From NCBI GenBank assembly GCA_025454915.1, contig JALONN010000004.1:62001-126000 (forward strand): a stretch of DNA of 64,000 nt, in the 5' to 3' direction. A program made the position numbers and the translations under genes. A model generated the notes under the pieces. It saw only the letters and a program-made list of their open reading frames with translations. It ran no database searches and had not been told where the DNA came from. Source of the stretch: Raineya sp. (GTDB lineage Bacteria; Bacteroidota; Bacteroidia; Cytophagales; Thermonemataceae). Position 1 is the stretch's first letter, and each line of letters opens with the position of its first letter. Shown in pieces: positions 44,362 through 53,289 of the stretch.

Positions 44362-44752
44362 GACTATGGAAATTTTTATAATTATAATCTTCAATTTTAG
44401 GAAAAAAAAATGATTTAATGGTAATTTTAGATTTTATTTATAACATAATCTATCACAATATACTTATATAACAAGTATAATTAAGTTTTACTGCTACACA
44501 AAGCTCTTATTTTTTATATTTAACATTTTAGAAAAAGAATTCTGTATTACTACAGTTTTTGATTTCATTGTTTTTCATTAGATTTATCATGATATATATT
44601 TCCTGAATTAATCTTTAAAACACTAGTATTAATTTATAAACAAGTAAACCTATTTTTATTAAACTCGTATAATTTAAAAAAGAGTCTGTTTTTTTGCTTT
44701 TTTGATAAAATATTAGTATATTGCCAACTATTGTAAGCTTACGGAAATGGGT
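44362..44752. other. AT-rich divergent intergenic region, 391 bp
   Basis: It separates the McrB-like gene (leftward) from the TPR gene (rightward). It holds an inverted repeat ATACTT-7nt-AAGTAT (44460-44478), a run of nine A at 44402-44410, and a possible rightward promoter (TTTG at 44693-44696, 20 nt, TATATTG at 44717-44723). No consensus promoter was found for the McrB-like gene. No convincing ORF or RNA gene was seen. Confidence 0.5.
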
Positions 44753-46396
44753 ATGAAGAAATTGTACTATATAATAGCTTTGATGTTTGCGTCTTTGGTT
44801 TCTTTTGCTCAAAAAGATTATGAAGAAGCCTTAAGAAAAAGCAACTACAACACTCGAGTCCTTGAAGAAAAAATTCGATTGTTGGAAAATAATTACCAAT
44901 TCCAATTACAAAACTTACAAGCACAGCTTCTGTTATTATCCGCAAAAGACACCACAAATCAGAAGCAACTTTTATCTACATTACAACTTTATCTACAGCA
45001 AGCTGATAAAAAGTATGCTCAAGAGCTTGCCGATTTAAGAAATTTAAGAAATGAACGTAAATCAGAAGTAAGTACCATAGTGCAAAATCATGTGGATACA
45101 CTTCAGAAACAAATAAACCAACAAGCGTCTATGTTATTGTACGGTGGATTAGGCATTATTGCATTATGCATTATGTTGTTTTTGGTTGCCCTTAAGTATA
45201 TCAAAGATCAACAAGAACGTTATTTAAATGAATTTGCTAATAATCAGCAAGCTCATTTGAAGACCATTATCAAAGATACTTTGCAAGAGAACCTCAGCAA
45301 AGAGATGCAACAATATTTTACTCAGCATAATATTGTTGGTAGTTCGCAAAATCAGGTAAATGAACTGACTCATTTAATGCAAAACAAACTTGCAGACTTA
45401 GAAGCTAAAATAACCAATGATGTTTTGAAGCAAGTAAATACTGAATCTATTGCAGAAAAGACTTTTATCGAAAGCACACCAGAAGAAGAGGTTATAACAA
45501 TTATAGAAACACCAAAAAATCCCAATCAAGTAATTTCTCATATTTCTATAGATGAACAGAAGGAAGAGAAAGAAATGATTATAACTCAAAATACAGACAA
45601 TACACCTATAGAGTTCGTTAAAGAAGAATCTATTGTTTCTCAAAATGAATTAACTAAAGAAGAAGAAATTGTAGAAGAAATTTCTGAAATACAAGAACAC
45701 CCTCTCATTAATAACAGAGAGTGGGTTGAGCAAATCGAGCAAAAAATTAATGAATCTTTACAAGCTTCAACTATAGAAGAAGAAGTAGAAGAGCAAGTAA
45801 TTTATAACAATACCAATAAAGAAGTTTTTGAGGCAAATATTTATAGTCCAGAATATGATACTCTTTTAAAAGAAGCTATGGGCTATTATGAACAGAAAGA
45901 TTATGAAAAAGCTATTGATATATATACCAAAGCTTTGGTTGTAACTCCTGACTATAATGCTTATACAAGAAGAGCTAACTGTTATCATATCCTTAAGAAA
46001 TACGACCAAGCAGCAGAGGATTATGAGAAAGCAATCAGACTGAAAAAAGATTTTATCCCTGCTTATAATAATGCTATTGAGATTTATATCTTAACTGATA
46101 ATTTCTTCCAAGCTCTTACACTTCTTGAAAGACTCTCACAAATAGAAAAAGCTCATGCTTACAAAGCAGTTGAGTTATATCTAAAACTGATTGCTCAAAA
46201 AGGTTTGATGCAAAATACAGAAAAAACTGAAAAAGAATTAGATGCATTACTAAGAGAGAATTTTACGTTTAGTTTTTCTGTTCGTGAGATTGAAGACTGG
46301 CTTATTACAGCAGATATAGATACTACAGATAAAAAAATGATTCGAGTAAAAACAGAATTGCTCAAAATGAAAAAAGAGTATGCTGGAGTAGCTTAA
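44753..46396 (+). CDS. Membrane-anchored coiled-coil and TPR protein
   Basis: This 547-residue protein has a signal peptide or N-terminal anchor (MKKLYYIIALMFASLVSFAQ), an extended coiled coil (about 22-125, rich in Q, L, E, N), and a transmembrane helix at about 128-150 (LLYGGLGIIALCIMLFLVAL). A long acidic low-complexity stretch (about 230-370, many EE/EI) and three TPR units at the C terminus (YEQKDYEKAIDIYTKALVV, ANCYHILKKYDQAAEDY) follow. The N-terminal part should be periplasmic and the TPR part cytosolic. Function unknown; the layout suggests a scaffold linking the two faces of the membrane. Confidence 0.78.
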   Translation: MKKLYYIIALMFASLVSFAQKDYEEALRKSNYNTRVLEEKIRLLENNYQFQLQNLQAQLLLLSAKDTTNQKQLLSTLQLYLQQADKKYAQELADLRNLRNERKSEVSTIVQNHVDTLQKQINQQASMLLYGGLGIIALCIMLFLVALKYIKDQQERYLNEFANNQQAHLKTIIKDTLQENLSKEMQQYFTQHNIVGSSQNQVNELTHLMQNKLADLEAKITNDVLKQVNTESIAEKTFIESTPEEEVITIIETPKNPNQVISHISIDEQKEEKEMIITQNTDNTPIEFVKEESIVSQNELTKEEEIVEEISEIQEHPLINNREWVEQIEQKINESLQASTIEEEVEEQVIYNNTNKEVFEANIYSPEYDTLLKEAMGYYEQKDYEKAIDIYTKALVVTPDYNAYTRRANCYHILKKYDQAAEDYEKAIRLKKDFIPAYNNAIEIYILTDNFFQALTLLERLSQIEKAHAYKAVELYLKLIAQKGLMQNTEKTEKELDALLRENFTFSFSVREIEDWLITADIDTTDKKMIRVKTELLKMKKEYAGVA

Positions 46397-46415
46397 AATC
46401 TATATAAAACTTTAC

Positions 46416-46471
46416 ATCAAAAATCAGGAAAAAGGGCTATATTGCTTGCGTTTCCTGATTTTTGATTTTTA
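46416..46471 (+). terminator. Terminator of the coiled-coil TPR gene
   Basis: A 16-bp perfect stem (46416-46431 with 46451-46466) surrounds a 19-nt loop and is followed by TTTTT. The flavin reductase start follows 6 nt later. Confidence 0.85.
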
Positions 46472-46476
46472 CACAC

Positions 46477-47367
46477 ATGATAAAAACGATTTCGCCCAAA
46501 GATGTTAGCACAGCCGAATTCCATGGCTATTTTCTTTCTGCTGTTGCACCCAGACCTATTGCTTTTGCAAGTACAATAGATAAAGATGGAAATATCAATT
46601 TAAGTCCTTTTAGTTTTTTTAATGCATTTGGAGCAAATCCTCCTATTCTAATTTTCTCCCCTGCCAGAAGGGTTAGAGATAATACCACCAAACATACACT
46701 TGAGAATGTAAAAGAAGTGGGTGAGGTCGTTATTAATATTGTGAATTATGCGATGGTAGAGCAGACTTCTCTTGCCAGTACAGAATATGATAAAGGAGTA
46801 AATGAATTTGTAAAAGCTGGCTTTACACAAGTAGCTTCAACATTGGTAAAGCCTCCTCGTGTAGGCGAATCGCCAGTAGCATTTGAATGTAAAGTTTTAC
46901 AAATTATAGAAACTGGTAGTGAAGGAGGAGCAGGAAATTTAATTATTTGCGAAGTCGTTTTAGCCCATATCAAGGAAGATATTTTAGATGAAAAAGGAAA
47001 AATAGATACAAAAAAAATAGACTTGGTAGGAAGAATGGGAGGAGAATGGTATTGTAGAGCTAATGGAGATTCTCTTTTTGAAATTCCTAAGCCTTTGCTA
47101 ACCAAGGGCATTGGAATAGACCAGTTGCCAGATTTTATTAAAAACAGTACTATCCTTACAGGAAATAATTTGGGCAGGCTTGCCAATGTAGAACAATTAC
47201 CATCTAAAGAAGATATTCAAAGTTTTGAAGATGTTGATGTTAAAAATTGGTTAAAAACATTATCTACGTCAGAATTGCAGAATGCTTTACATAAACATGC
47301 TCAAAAACTTTTGGAACAGGGCAAAATCCATGAAGCATGGCTGACATTAATGCAACAAAAGAACTAA
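46477..47367 (+). CDS. Flavin reductase-like, FMN-binding split-barrel protein
   Basis: This is a 296-residue protein of the flavin reductase / flavoredoxin family. The N-terminal split barrel includes FLSAVAPRPIAFASTIDKDG, NLSPFSFFNAFGANPPILIFSP and DTTKHTLENVKEVGEVVINIV (D-N-T-T-K motif), which bind FMN. An extension of about 90 residues at the C terminus ends in a helical segment. It probably reduces or carries flavin for oxidoreductases; partner not seen. The ATG at 46477 follows a terminator, so the frame's earlier codon at 46462 is excluded. The last codons are inside the shared palindromic terminator. Confidence 0.85.
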   Translation: MIKTISPKDVSTAEFHGYFLSAVAPRPIAFASTIDKDGNINLSPFSFFNAFGANPPILIFSPARRVRDNTTKHTLENVKEVGEVVINIVNYAMVEQTSLASTEYDKGVNEFVKAGFTQVASTLVKPPRVGESPVAFECKVLQIIETGSEGGAGNLIICEVVLAHIKEDILDEKGKIDTKKIDLVGRMGGEWYCRANGDSLFEIPKPLLTKGIGIDQLPDFIKNSTILTGNNLGRLANVEQLPSKEDIQSFEDVDVKNWLKTLSTSELQNALHKHAQKLLEQGKIHEAWLTLMQQKN

Positions 47368-47390
47368 GCAAGCTTAGTTCTTTTGTTTTT
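47354..47390. terminator. Palindromic terminator containing the ends of two convergent genes
   Basis: A perfect 16-bp inverted repeat (47354-47369 with 47372-47387) separated by 2 nt (47370-47371), plus flanking T-runs. Both stop codons and the last three sense codons of each gene are inside it, so both proteins end Gln-Lys-Asn. Confidence 0.85.
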
Positions 47391-47775
47391 GAAGTATTTT
47401 TAGAAACTCTTGAACAGATTTATAACCAATTTCTTTTTGAATTATATTCCCGTTTTTGTCAATAAAATAGATACTCGGATAGCTATCTATTTCATACTTT
47501 TCAGCAAGTTTTACTCCCTCTCCTTTTTCACAATCTACTTTATATGGAATAAAATAGGCATTGGCAAAATCCCCTACATTGGTATCAGCAAATGTAGTCT
47601 TGGTCATCAGTTTACAAGGAGCACACCAAGTGGTGTAAAAATCAACAAAAAGTATTTTATTTTGTTTTTGGGCTTCGGTAAGTGCTTCTGACCATGTACC
47701 TTGAAAAAATCTGACTTGAGCATTACTCACCTGTACGCAAAAAAATAACAGGCAAGAAATGAATAATGATTTCAT
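47374..47775 (-). CDS. Secreted thioredoxin-like protein
   Basis: This 133-residue periplasmic thioredoxin-fold protein has a signal peptide (MKSLFISCLLFFCVQVSNAQ) and active site WCAPC (C51, C54) in VDFYTTWCAPCKLMTKTTF. DVGDFANAYF and the cis-proline strand YPSIYFIDKNGN follow. It should reduce or exchange disulfides in the envelope. Length is standard for a single domain. It converges with the flavin reductase gene and shares its terminator. Confidence 0.9.
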   Translation of the reverse strand: MKSLFISCLLFFCVQVSNAQVRFFQGTWSEALTEAQKQNKILFVDFYTTWCAPCKLMTKTTFADTNVGDFANAYFIPYKVDCEKGEGVKLAEKYEIDSYPSIYFIDKNGNIIQKEIGYKSVQEFLKILQKQKN

Positions 47776-47836
47776 AATTTTTTACTCGTTTGAGATTAGA
47801 TTTTATTATAATTGTTATACGATTTGAAGACTCATT

Positions 47837-48529
47837 ATGTTACACAAAACTCAAGGCATTTGTATTCATTTTATTAAATACAAAGAAACCTCTATTATTG
47901 CTAAAATTTACACCAAAAACTTTGGTTTACAAAGTTATCTTCTTAATGGAGTAAGAAAGGAAAAACCTGCATTCAAAATAGCTCTTTTTCAACCTCTTAC
48001 ACAGCTTGACATGGTTGTTTACCATAAGGAAGGCAAAGATATGCTCCAAAGGATTTCGGAAATTCGTTGTCCACAACCTTATCAGAGTTTACAATCGGAT
48101 GGATTAAAAGTAAATATGGCATTTTTCTTATCGGAGGTGCTTTCAAAAACTTTACAAGGAGAAGAGGAACATCAGGAACTTTATGATTTTTTAGCAACAG
48201 AACTCTACTCTTTAGATGCTTCACAAAATCCTGAAAATTTTCCAGTTTATTTTTTAGTACATTTGATTGAAAAGTTAGGTTTTTTGGGTAAGAATGCTTC
48301 TTTTATTTTTGAGCAACTCTATCAGGCTCAATTCATTAAACAAAAACCAGCTTATTTTGAACCAGAGATTCAGTGGTTAGAAAAATTGCAGCAGACTAAA
48401 AATTTTGAATCTTTAGAAATCCCAACAAATATTCGGAAGCAGTTACTTAATTATCTTTTAGCTTACTATCGTTTTCATTTTGAGTATTTTGGAGAGATTA
48501 AATCACTCAATATTCTTAGAAGTCTATAA
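47837..48529 (+). CDS. recO: DNA repair protein RecO
   Basis: This 230-residue protein helps RecA load on SSB-coated DNA in the RecFOR pathway. The N-terminal OB fold (TQGICIHFIKYKETSIIAKIYTKNFGLQSYLLNGVRK) and FLSEVLSKTLQGEEEHQELYDFL are typical. The C-terminal helical domain contains no CxxC zinc pair, which many Bacteroidota RecO proteins also lack as far as I recall. It stands alone, with a terminator-like hairpin 6 nt after the stop. Confidence 0.9.
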   Translation: MLHKTQGICIHFIKYKETSIIAKIYTKNFGLQSYLLNGVRKEKPAFKIALFQPLTQLDMVVYHKEGKDMLQRISEIRCPQPYQSLQSDGLKVNMAFFLSEVLSKTLQGEEEHQELYDFLATELYSLDASQNPENFPVYFLVHLIEKLGFLGKNASFIFEQLYQAQFIKQKPAYFEPEIQWLEKLQQTKNFESLEIPTNIRKQLLNYLLAYYRFHFEYFGEIKSLNILRSL

Positions 48530-48534
48530 AAAGC

Positions 48535-48562
48535 AAAATCCACTTTTCAAAAAGTGGATTTT
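48535..48562 (+). terminator. recO terminator
   Basis: A 12-bp stem AAAATCCACTTT/AAAGTGGATTTT with a 4-nt loop; the T-run is contained in the stem, so strength is uncertain. Confidence 0.65.
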
Positions 48563-48641
48563 AAGAATGTATCATAGTTATAGTAGAATGGAAATACTAA
48601 AACAATTACCTTGCCAAAATAAAATTTCCACTACAAAAATT

Positions 48642-50801
48642 TTAAGGTTTTTTTTCTTCGATGGCAGCATTCATTTCTTTGAATCGCTCCATCAACTTAG
48701 AATCAGGATATTTTTTAAAAAATGCTTCCATTTCTTCTTCAAACTTTTTACGTTCTTCTGTTTTTCCTATACATATAACTCTAAGAGCCTCTATTTTGTC
48801 TGGGATAGTATTATTGGGATACTTTTTGGATAATTCTCCCAATGCCAAAATGGTTTCTTTAAACTTTCTTTGCTCATACATTTGCATATAAATAATAGCA
48901 TATTCTTTTTGAGCTGCTTCATCTTTTGCCTGATTTTCTAAAAGGTAGTTTGGATTTTCTATGAGTTTTGCATACAGAGAACTTGGATACTTTTCCAATA
49001 TAGTTGTTTTCATCTCTTGAGCTTTTGAGCTATTTTTCTGTTGATTATAAAGCAGATACAATAAATAATAGATTTCAGCTTCATATTGGCTTTTAGACAT
49101 TCTTTTCACAATATCCAAATATGTACTCTCTGCATCAGCCCATTCTTCTAATTGAAAATGGTAAATTTTAGCTAAATTAAAAGATGCACTTTCCCAAGCA
49201 AGAAGAGATTTTTCCATTTGTTCAGGGGTTTTAGGTAATAAAACCTTAATCCCTTGTTTTCTATTGGCTATTTCTTTTTGTATATATTCTTGTTCAGCAA
49301 TGGCTTGTTCTTTATTATTCCCTAAATCTTTGGGAGTATTTTCATCTAGTTCATTAGAAATTCTTGAGAGATTTCGCCAGTTATCAGCCAAAGGTCTATT
49401 TCCCCACTTTGTTCTAAATTCTCTTTTACCTTCTTCAACTTGAGTCAGATTATCAAAATACCATTCACTATTTTGTCTATCTCGTTCTTGTTGGAGTGTT
49501 CCTTTATTGGGTTGTTGATTATTAGCTTCTGCTTGTTTTTTTGCTTTTTCTAAGGCTTTTTTTCTTTCTAGTTCAGCTTTTATTTGATTAGAAAGATTTG
49601 TACTTAGATACTCATCCAGTTGATTTTCAGACATTTTTGCCATACGTTGAAGACTATCTTCGAATTGAGCCACACGTAGATATTTAATAAATTCATCAAG
49701 CACTTCATGACGTTTAGCTACTTTTTCATATCCTTCTTCATCTTTTGGCAGTTGTTTGATAGTACTATCATAATATAATTTGGCTGTTTCATACTTTCTC
49801 ATTCTATCAAAATGAATTTCAGCAAGACGTAAATAGCTATAAGGTTTTTGCCCTCCAGAACCTTTTGCCTGAGATGATTTTTGAAACAATTCAACGGATT
49901 TACTTAAGTTTTTTCTTCTCAGTTCTATCATTGCCAAATCGTAATAGATTTCATCCAAGAAATCCTGATTTTTAAAATCTTTTAGCATTTTTTGGAGCTT
50001 TCTTTCTGTTTTATCAGAAAAAACAACAGCAGAATCTCCTGTAAGAAGCATTGCCAGTTGAGTTTGTAACTCTATTTCGTAAGTGGGTTTGTTTTTTAGA
50101 ACAGCCTGATAACTTTCAAAAGCTTTTTCATTTTGTTTTTGTCTTTGATAAATCTGTCCTTGTAAAAATAATAATCGAGCTTTTTGCTCTCCTTTTTTCA
50201 TTTCAGGAATAGCTAATTCCAAACTTTTATTGGTACGTTCATAATCTTTACGAATTCGATAAAAATGGGCTTGCATTTGATAATAAGCTGCTAAATTAGG
50301 TTTTTCTACTTCCATTTTACGAAGATAGTTCTTTACCATATCAGCATCATTAAATTCTTTTTGTTCAGTATAGGTTCTCATCAATTCGATGAGAGCCTTT
50401 TGTTGGGTAATTTTATCTTTAGATGTTCCATTCACATACTTAAATGTATTGATAGCATCCTGATATTCTCTATTATAAAACCTTGACTTCCCGACTAATA
50501 TATAGCCATCATCAGTCCAGTTACTTTGTTCATGACGTTCAATAGCAAAAGCAGCTTTCTTGATGCAATCATCAAATTCAGCCTTTAAGCTCTTTAGTTG
50601 ATTGGTATCTAGAGGAGGATAGACAAAAAGTATTCTGTTGAAATTATCTTTTCTTTCATTAAATAGTTTTTTTTCTATTTCAAGCATTTTTTGGTTTGCC
50701 AAGAAATAGCCATTGTAATGTGCTGTAACATTATGATAATGTTTGCAAGAAGAAATAGCAAGGATAGCTCCAAAGCCCAAGATAATACCCCAAATTCTCA
50801 T
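48642..50801 (-). CDS. sprE: PorW/SprE-like T9SS and gliding lipoprotein
   Basis: This is a 719-residue TPR lipoprotein. Lipobox Cys is residue 19 (LAISSCKH), followed directly by YHNVTAHYNGYFLANQKMLEI, the signature start of SprE/PorW. HEQSNWTDDGYILVGKSRFYNREYQDAINTFKYV fits the first TPR region, and more TPR units run to the C terminus. Proteins of this family couple the T9SS trans-envelope complex to the cell surface and are needed for secretion and gliding. Length is somewhat below Flavobacterium SprE. The ATG at 50801 is just downstream of a consensus promoter. Confidence 0.75.
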   Translation of the reverse strand: MRIWGIILGFGAILAISSCKHYHNVTAHYNGYFLANQKMLEIEKKLFNERKDNFNRILFVYPPLDTNQLKSLKAEFDDCIKKAAFAIERHEQSNWTDDGYILVGKSRFYNREYQDAINTFKYVNGTSKDKITQQKALIELMRTYTEQKEFNDADMVKNYLRKMEVEKPNLAAYYQMQAHFYRIRKDYERTNKSLELAIPEMKKGEQKARLLFLQGQIYQRQKQNEKAFESYQAVLKNKPTYEIELQTQLAMLLTGDSAVVFSDKTERKLQKMLKDFKNQDFLDEIYYDLAMIELRRKNLSKSVELFQKSSQAKGSGGQKPYSYLRLAEIHFDRMRKYETAKLYYDSTIKQLPKDEEGYEKVAKRHEVLDEFIKYLRVAQFEDSLQRMAKMSENQLDEYLSTNLSNQIKAELERKKALEKAKKQAEANNQQPNKGTLQQERDRQNSEWYFDNLTQVEEGKREFRTKWGNRPLADNWRNLSRISNELDENTPKDLGNNKEQAIAEQEYIQKEIANRKQGIKVLLPKTPEQMEKSLLAWESASFNLAKIYHFQLEEWADAESTYLDIVKRMSKSQYEAEIYYLLYLLYNQQKNSSKAQEMKTTILEKYPSSLYAKLIENPNYLLENQAKDEAAQKEYAIIYMQMYEQRKFKETILALGELSKKYPNNTIPDKIEALRVICIGKTEERKKFEEEMEAFFKKYPDSKLMERFKEMNAAIEEKKP

Positions 50802-50822
50802 TAAATCATTGATTTTGAAAAG

Positions 50823-50853
50823 CAAATATAAATTAAAATAGAGTTTTATCAAA
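50823..50853 (-). promoter_or_regulatory. Promoter of the SprE-like gene
   Basis: On the minus strand TTTG (50850-50853), a 19-nt spacer and TATATTTG (50823-50830) match the consensus. It excludes the in-frame codon at 50852 as a start. Confidence 0.65.
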
Positions 50854-50880
50854 AATTACACCAATTTGTAAAACTCCATA

Positions 50881-50926
50881 CGATAAAAAAATAGTTGAGT
50901 TTAATATAAACCCAACTATTTTTATC
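50881..50926 (-). terminator. lspA terminator
   Basis: A long AT-rich stem (ATAGTTG with CAACTAT, extended inward by GTTTA/TAAAC and outward by A/T and CG pairs) is followed by TTTTTTTATCG on the minus strand. Confidence 0.7.
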
Positions 50927-50948
50927 GATTCATTTTTTTATAGTTCAA

Positions 50949-51593
50949 TTATATATTTTTCTGATTGCTTACTGATTCTTGTGTATTTTGAACTTCTATG
51001 TCTTCAGAGTGTTCATGTGCAAAAAACCTTTTTTGGAAGATTAAAATAAGCACAACACCCACAAATATAGAAGAATCTGCTATATTAAATATTGGAAATG
51101 CAAAATATTCCCCACCCCAAATAGGTATCCAATTAGGTAAAATCCCTTGCCAAAAGTCAGTAAAAATCATGTCTATTACTTGCCCATGAAACCAAGGTGT
51201 AATGGAACCAGGAATGACATTATATTTTAATAAAACTCCATAAAAGGTACCATCTATGACATTTCCTAATGCTCCTGTAACAATGAGTGTAAGGCATACC
51301 ATCAAACCTGTATGAGCATTTTTACGCATCAGATTACGCATATAAAACAAAATGGCTATCACAGCCCCAATTCTAAAAAAAGAAAGAATAAACTTACCAT
51401 AAGGCATAGGTAATTTTTTCCCAAAAGCCATCCCGTCATTAAGTGTATAATGCATTTTGAGCCATTTTAAGCCTGAAATATCAAAAAGCGAGAATTCTTC
51501 GCCTAAGTGCATATTGTTATATACCCACATTTTTGAGCCTTGGTCTAATAACAAAACCAAAACAGCTATACCTATGTATTTTAAATATTTCAT
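50949..51593 (-). CDS. lspA: Lipoprotein signal peptidase
   Basis: This 214-residue integral membrane aspartyl protease cleaves prolipoproteins before the modified Cys. It has four transmembrane helices, the N-terminal LLLDQGSKMWVYNN motif, and catalytic aspartates D114 (GALGNVIDGTFYG) and D173 (FPIFNIADSSIFVG). The two aspartates are 59 residues apart, against 27 in Escherichia coli LspA, because of an inserted loop (about 121-165). The ATG at 51593 is used; a TTG at 51605 is the only earlier frame start. Several lipobox proteins in this window are its likely substrates. Confidence 0.95.
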   Translation of the reverse strand: MKYLKYIGIAVLVLLLDQGSKMWVYNNMHLGEEFSLFDISGLKWLKMHYTLNDGMAFGKKLPMPYGKFILSFFRIGAVIAILFYMRNLMRKNAHTGLMVCLTLIVTGALGNVIDGTFYGVLLKYNVIPGSITPWFHGQVIDMIFTDFWQGILPNWIPIWGGEYFAFPIFNIADSSIFVGVVLILIFQKRFFAHEHSEDIEVQNTQESVSNQKNI

Positions 51594-51706
51594 CGTGCTT
51601 TTCAAAATGCTCGCAATTTAGTATTTTTTTACAATAAAAACGTTATTTTTTCTAATATTCTGTTTTTCTGGAAAGATTTTTGTTCAAAAATCATAAAAAT
51701 AATCTT

Positions 51707-52441
51707 ATGAAATTTATTGGAATAACCGTTTTGGGTATCATATTGTTAAGCCTTGGTTTATGGGCTTTTAAGAGAAAAGCAGAACCCAAAGACAGAGTAA
51801 AAACAGCCTATAAGGAAAAGAAAGCTATTATCGAAAATAAACTCAAGGAGAAAAATTTAAAATTAGAGGACATTCATATTCTTTTTGTGGCTTATAAAGC
51901 TGAAAAACAGCTTACTATTTATGTAAAAAACAAGCAAGCTACCCAATACAACAAATTAATTAGTTATGATATTTGTGCCAGCTCAGGAGATCTAGGACCC
52001 AAACGAAAAAGTGGTGATTATCAAGTACCTGAAGGTTTTTATCATATAGATAGATTTAATCCTGCAAGTAGTTATTATCTTTCTTTGGGAGTTAATTATC
52101 CTAATTCATCCGATAAAATTAAAAGTACAGCCAAAGATTTAGGTGGTGATATCTTCATTCATGGAGCTTGTGTAACTATTGGGTGTATGCCTATGACAAA
52201 TGATAAAATTAAGGAAATTTATATTTATGCTCTTGAAGCCAAAAATAATGGACAGAATAAGATACCCATTTATATTTTCCCGTTTAAAATGACTCATGAA
52301 AATATAAAAAAGTATAAGAGTAGTTATGCAGACCACACCTCATTTTGGGAGAATTTAAAAGTAGGCTACGATAAATTTCATCAAAACTATAAAGAACTTA
52401 GCTTCAATGTTGATAAAAATGGGGATTATCAGTTCAAATAA
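51707..52441 (+). CDS. L,D-transpeptidase catalytic-domain protein (YafK-like)
   Basis: This 244-residue protein has an N-terminal anchor helix (MKFIGITVLGIILLSLGLWAF). The YkuD domain is of the YafK type: the nucleophile Cys and His are in GGDIFIHGACVTIGCMPMTN, preceded by DLGPKRKSGDYQVPEGFYHIDRFNP. YafK-type enzymes act on peptidoglycan cross-links or the release of attached proteins. It sits in the periplasm on a membrane anchor. The ATG at 51707 is preferred over 51680 because the frame before it is Lys/Asn-rich. It converges directly on the next gene. Confidence 0.88.
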   Translation: MKFIGITVLGIILLSLGLWAFKRKAEPKDRVKTAYKEKKAIIENKLKEKNLKLEDIHILFVAYKAEKQLTIYVKNKQATQYNKLISYDICASSGDLGPKRKSGDYQVPEGFYHIDRFNPASSYYLSLGVNYPNSSDKIKSTAKDLGGDIFIHGACVTIGCMPMTNDKIKEIYIYALEAKNNGQNKIPIYIFPFKMTHENIKKYKSSYADHTSFWENLKVGYDKFHQNYKELSFNVDKNGDYQFK

Positions 52442-53266
52442 TTATATTTTATCCATTTGAGCATATATTTGAGCTACCTGCTCCCACATCATATTGAATT
52501 GATGTTTTATATCAGATGAAAATATTTGTTCTACATTTTTAGATTTTAACTCATAACGTTTTTTATTGAGAATTACTCCATTATTTAATTTAGGAGTATA
52601 TATTTTCTCATGAAAACCCATTTTTATCATATAAATTATCTTACTCTTATACTTTTCTTTTCGTTTATAACGTCTTCCACTTTTACTTCGCTTAACTATA
52701 ATCGTTTCTTTGATATAAAAACCTAAAGAAAGACTAATAGAGGTTTTATCTAAAAATATCGTTTTTAGGATCAAATTATTCCCTTTATAAATATTCAGTG
52801 ATCCTTCTCCTCCATTTTTTTTGATTTGTGTTGAGGAGATTAGATTGTTGTACCTTGGTGGATATAATTGGTAAGTAATTTTGATTTTTGTATTTTCTGC
52901 AACTTCTTTACTTATAACATTGATTAATGATTTAAGCCCTGGTATTTTTTTGTCTAATTCCTTGATAGGGGCAACAAAATAAAGCCAACTGTCAGTCATT
53001 TTTCTTTGAAAGAACCACACCAATGAAGGTATTATACATAATAATAACCACCAAGAAAACAAAAAACCAGTAATTATACTTATAACAGAAGATAAAATTA
53101 AAATCCATTTGGATAGTTTATTTTTAAGTCTTTCATTTTTTTGCCATACTAAATGAAGTTCATAATTGGATAAAAAATCATTTATAAAATCAAACCATTC
53201 CTGAGAAGTTTTCTCCCCCTGAATAATCCCTTTTCTAATACAATCTCGTTGTTCTGATGTAAGCAT
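52442..53266 (-). CDS. Hypothetical membrane protein
   Basis: This 274-residue protein has two hydrophobic helices (about 51-70 and 72-88: WILILSSVISIITGFLFSWWLLLCIIPSLVWFF), flanked by a short soluble N terminus and a long C-terminal domain. The latter has an unusually basic stretch, IIVKRSKSGRRYKRKEKYKSK. I do not recognise the family. Its stop codon abuts the YafK-like stop (TAA/TTA) with no bases between. No operon partner is evident; exosortase N is 24 bp upstream in the same direction. Confidence 0.68.
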   Translation of the reverse strand: MLTSEQRDCIRKGIIQGEKTSQEWFDFINDFLSNYELHLVWQKNERLKNKLSKWILILSSVISIITGFLFSWWLLLCIIPSLVWFFQRKMTDSWLYFVAPIKELDKKIPGLKSLINVISKEVAENTKIKITYQLYPPRYNNLISSTQIKKNGGEGSLNIYKGNNLILKTIFLDKTSISLSLGFYIKETIIVKRSKSGRRYKRKEKYKSKIIYMIKMGFHEKIYTPKLNNGVILNKKRYELKSKNVEQIFSSDIKHQFNMMWEQVAQIYAQMDKI

Positions 53267-53289
53267 AATTCATATTTTGATGAAAAATA

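Noticed and set aside
44395..44752. A small gene or structured RNA in the AT-rich gap upstream of the McrB-like gene
   Set aside because: The only ORF of note (65 codons, minus) overlaps the signal-peptide region of the TPR gene and has no promoter. The inverted repeat is short and lacks a riboswitch-like layout.
46746..47186. A 146-codon minus-strand ORF inside the flavin reductase gene
   Set aside because: The plus-strand protein has clear FMN-binding motifs along the whole stretch, and the antisense product is low-complexity with no start signal.
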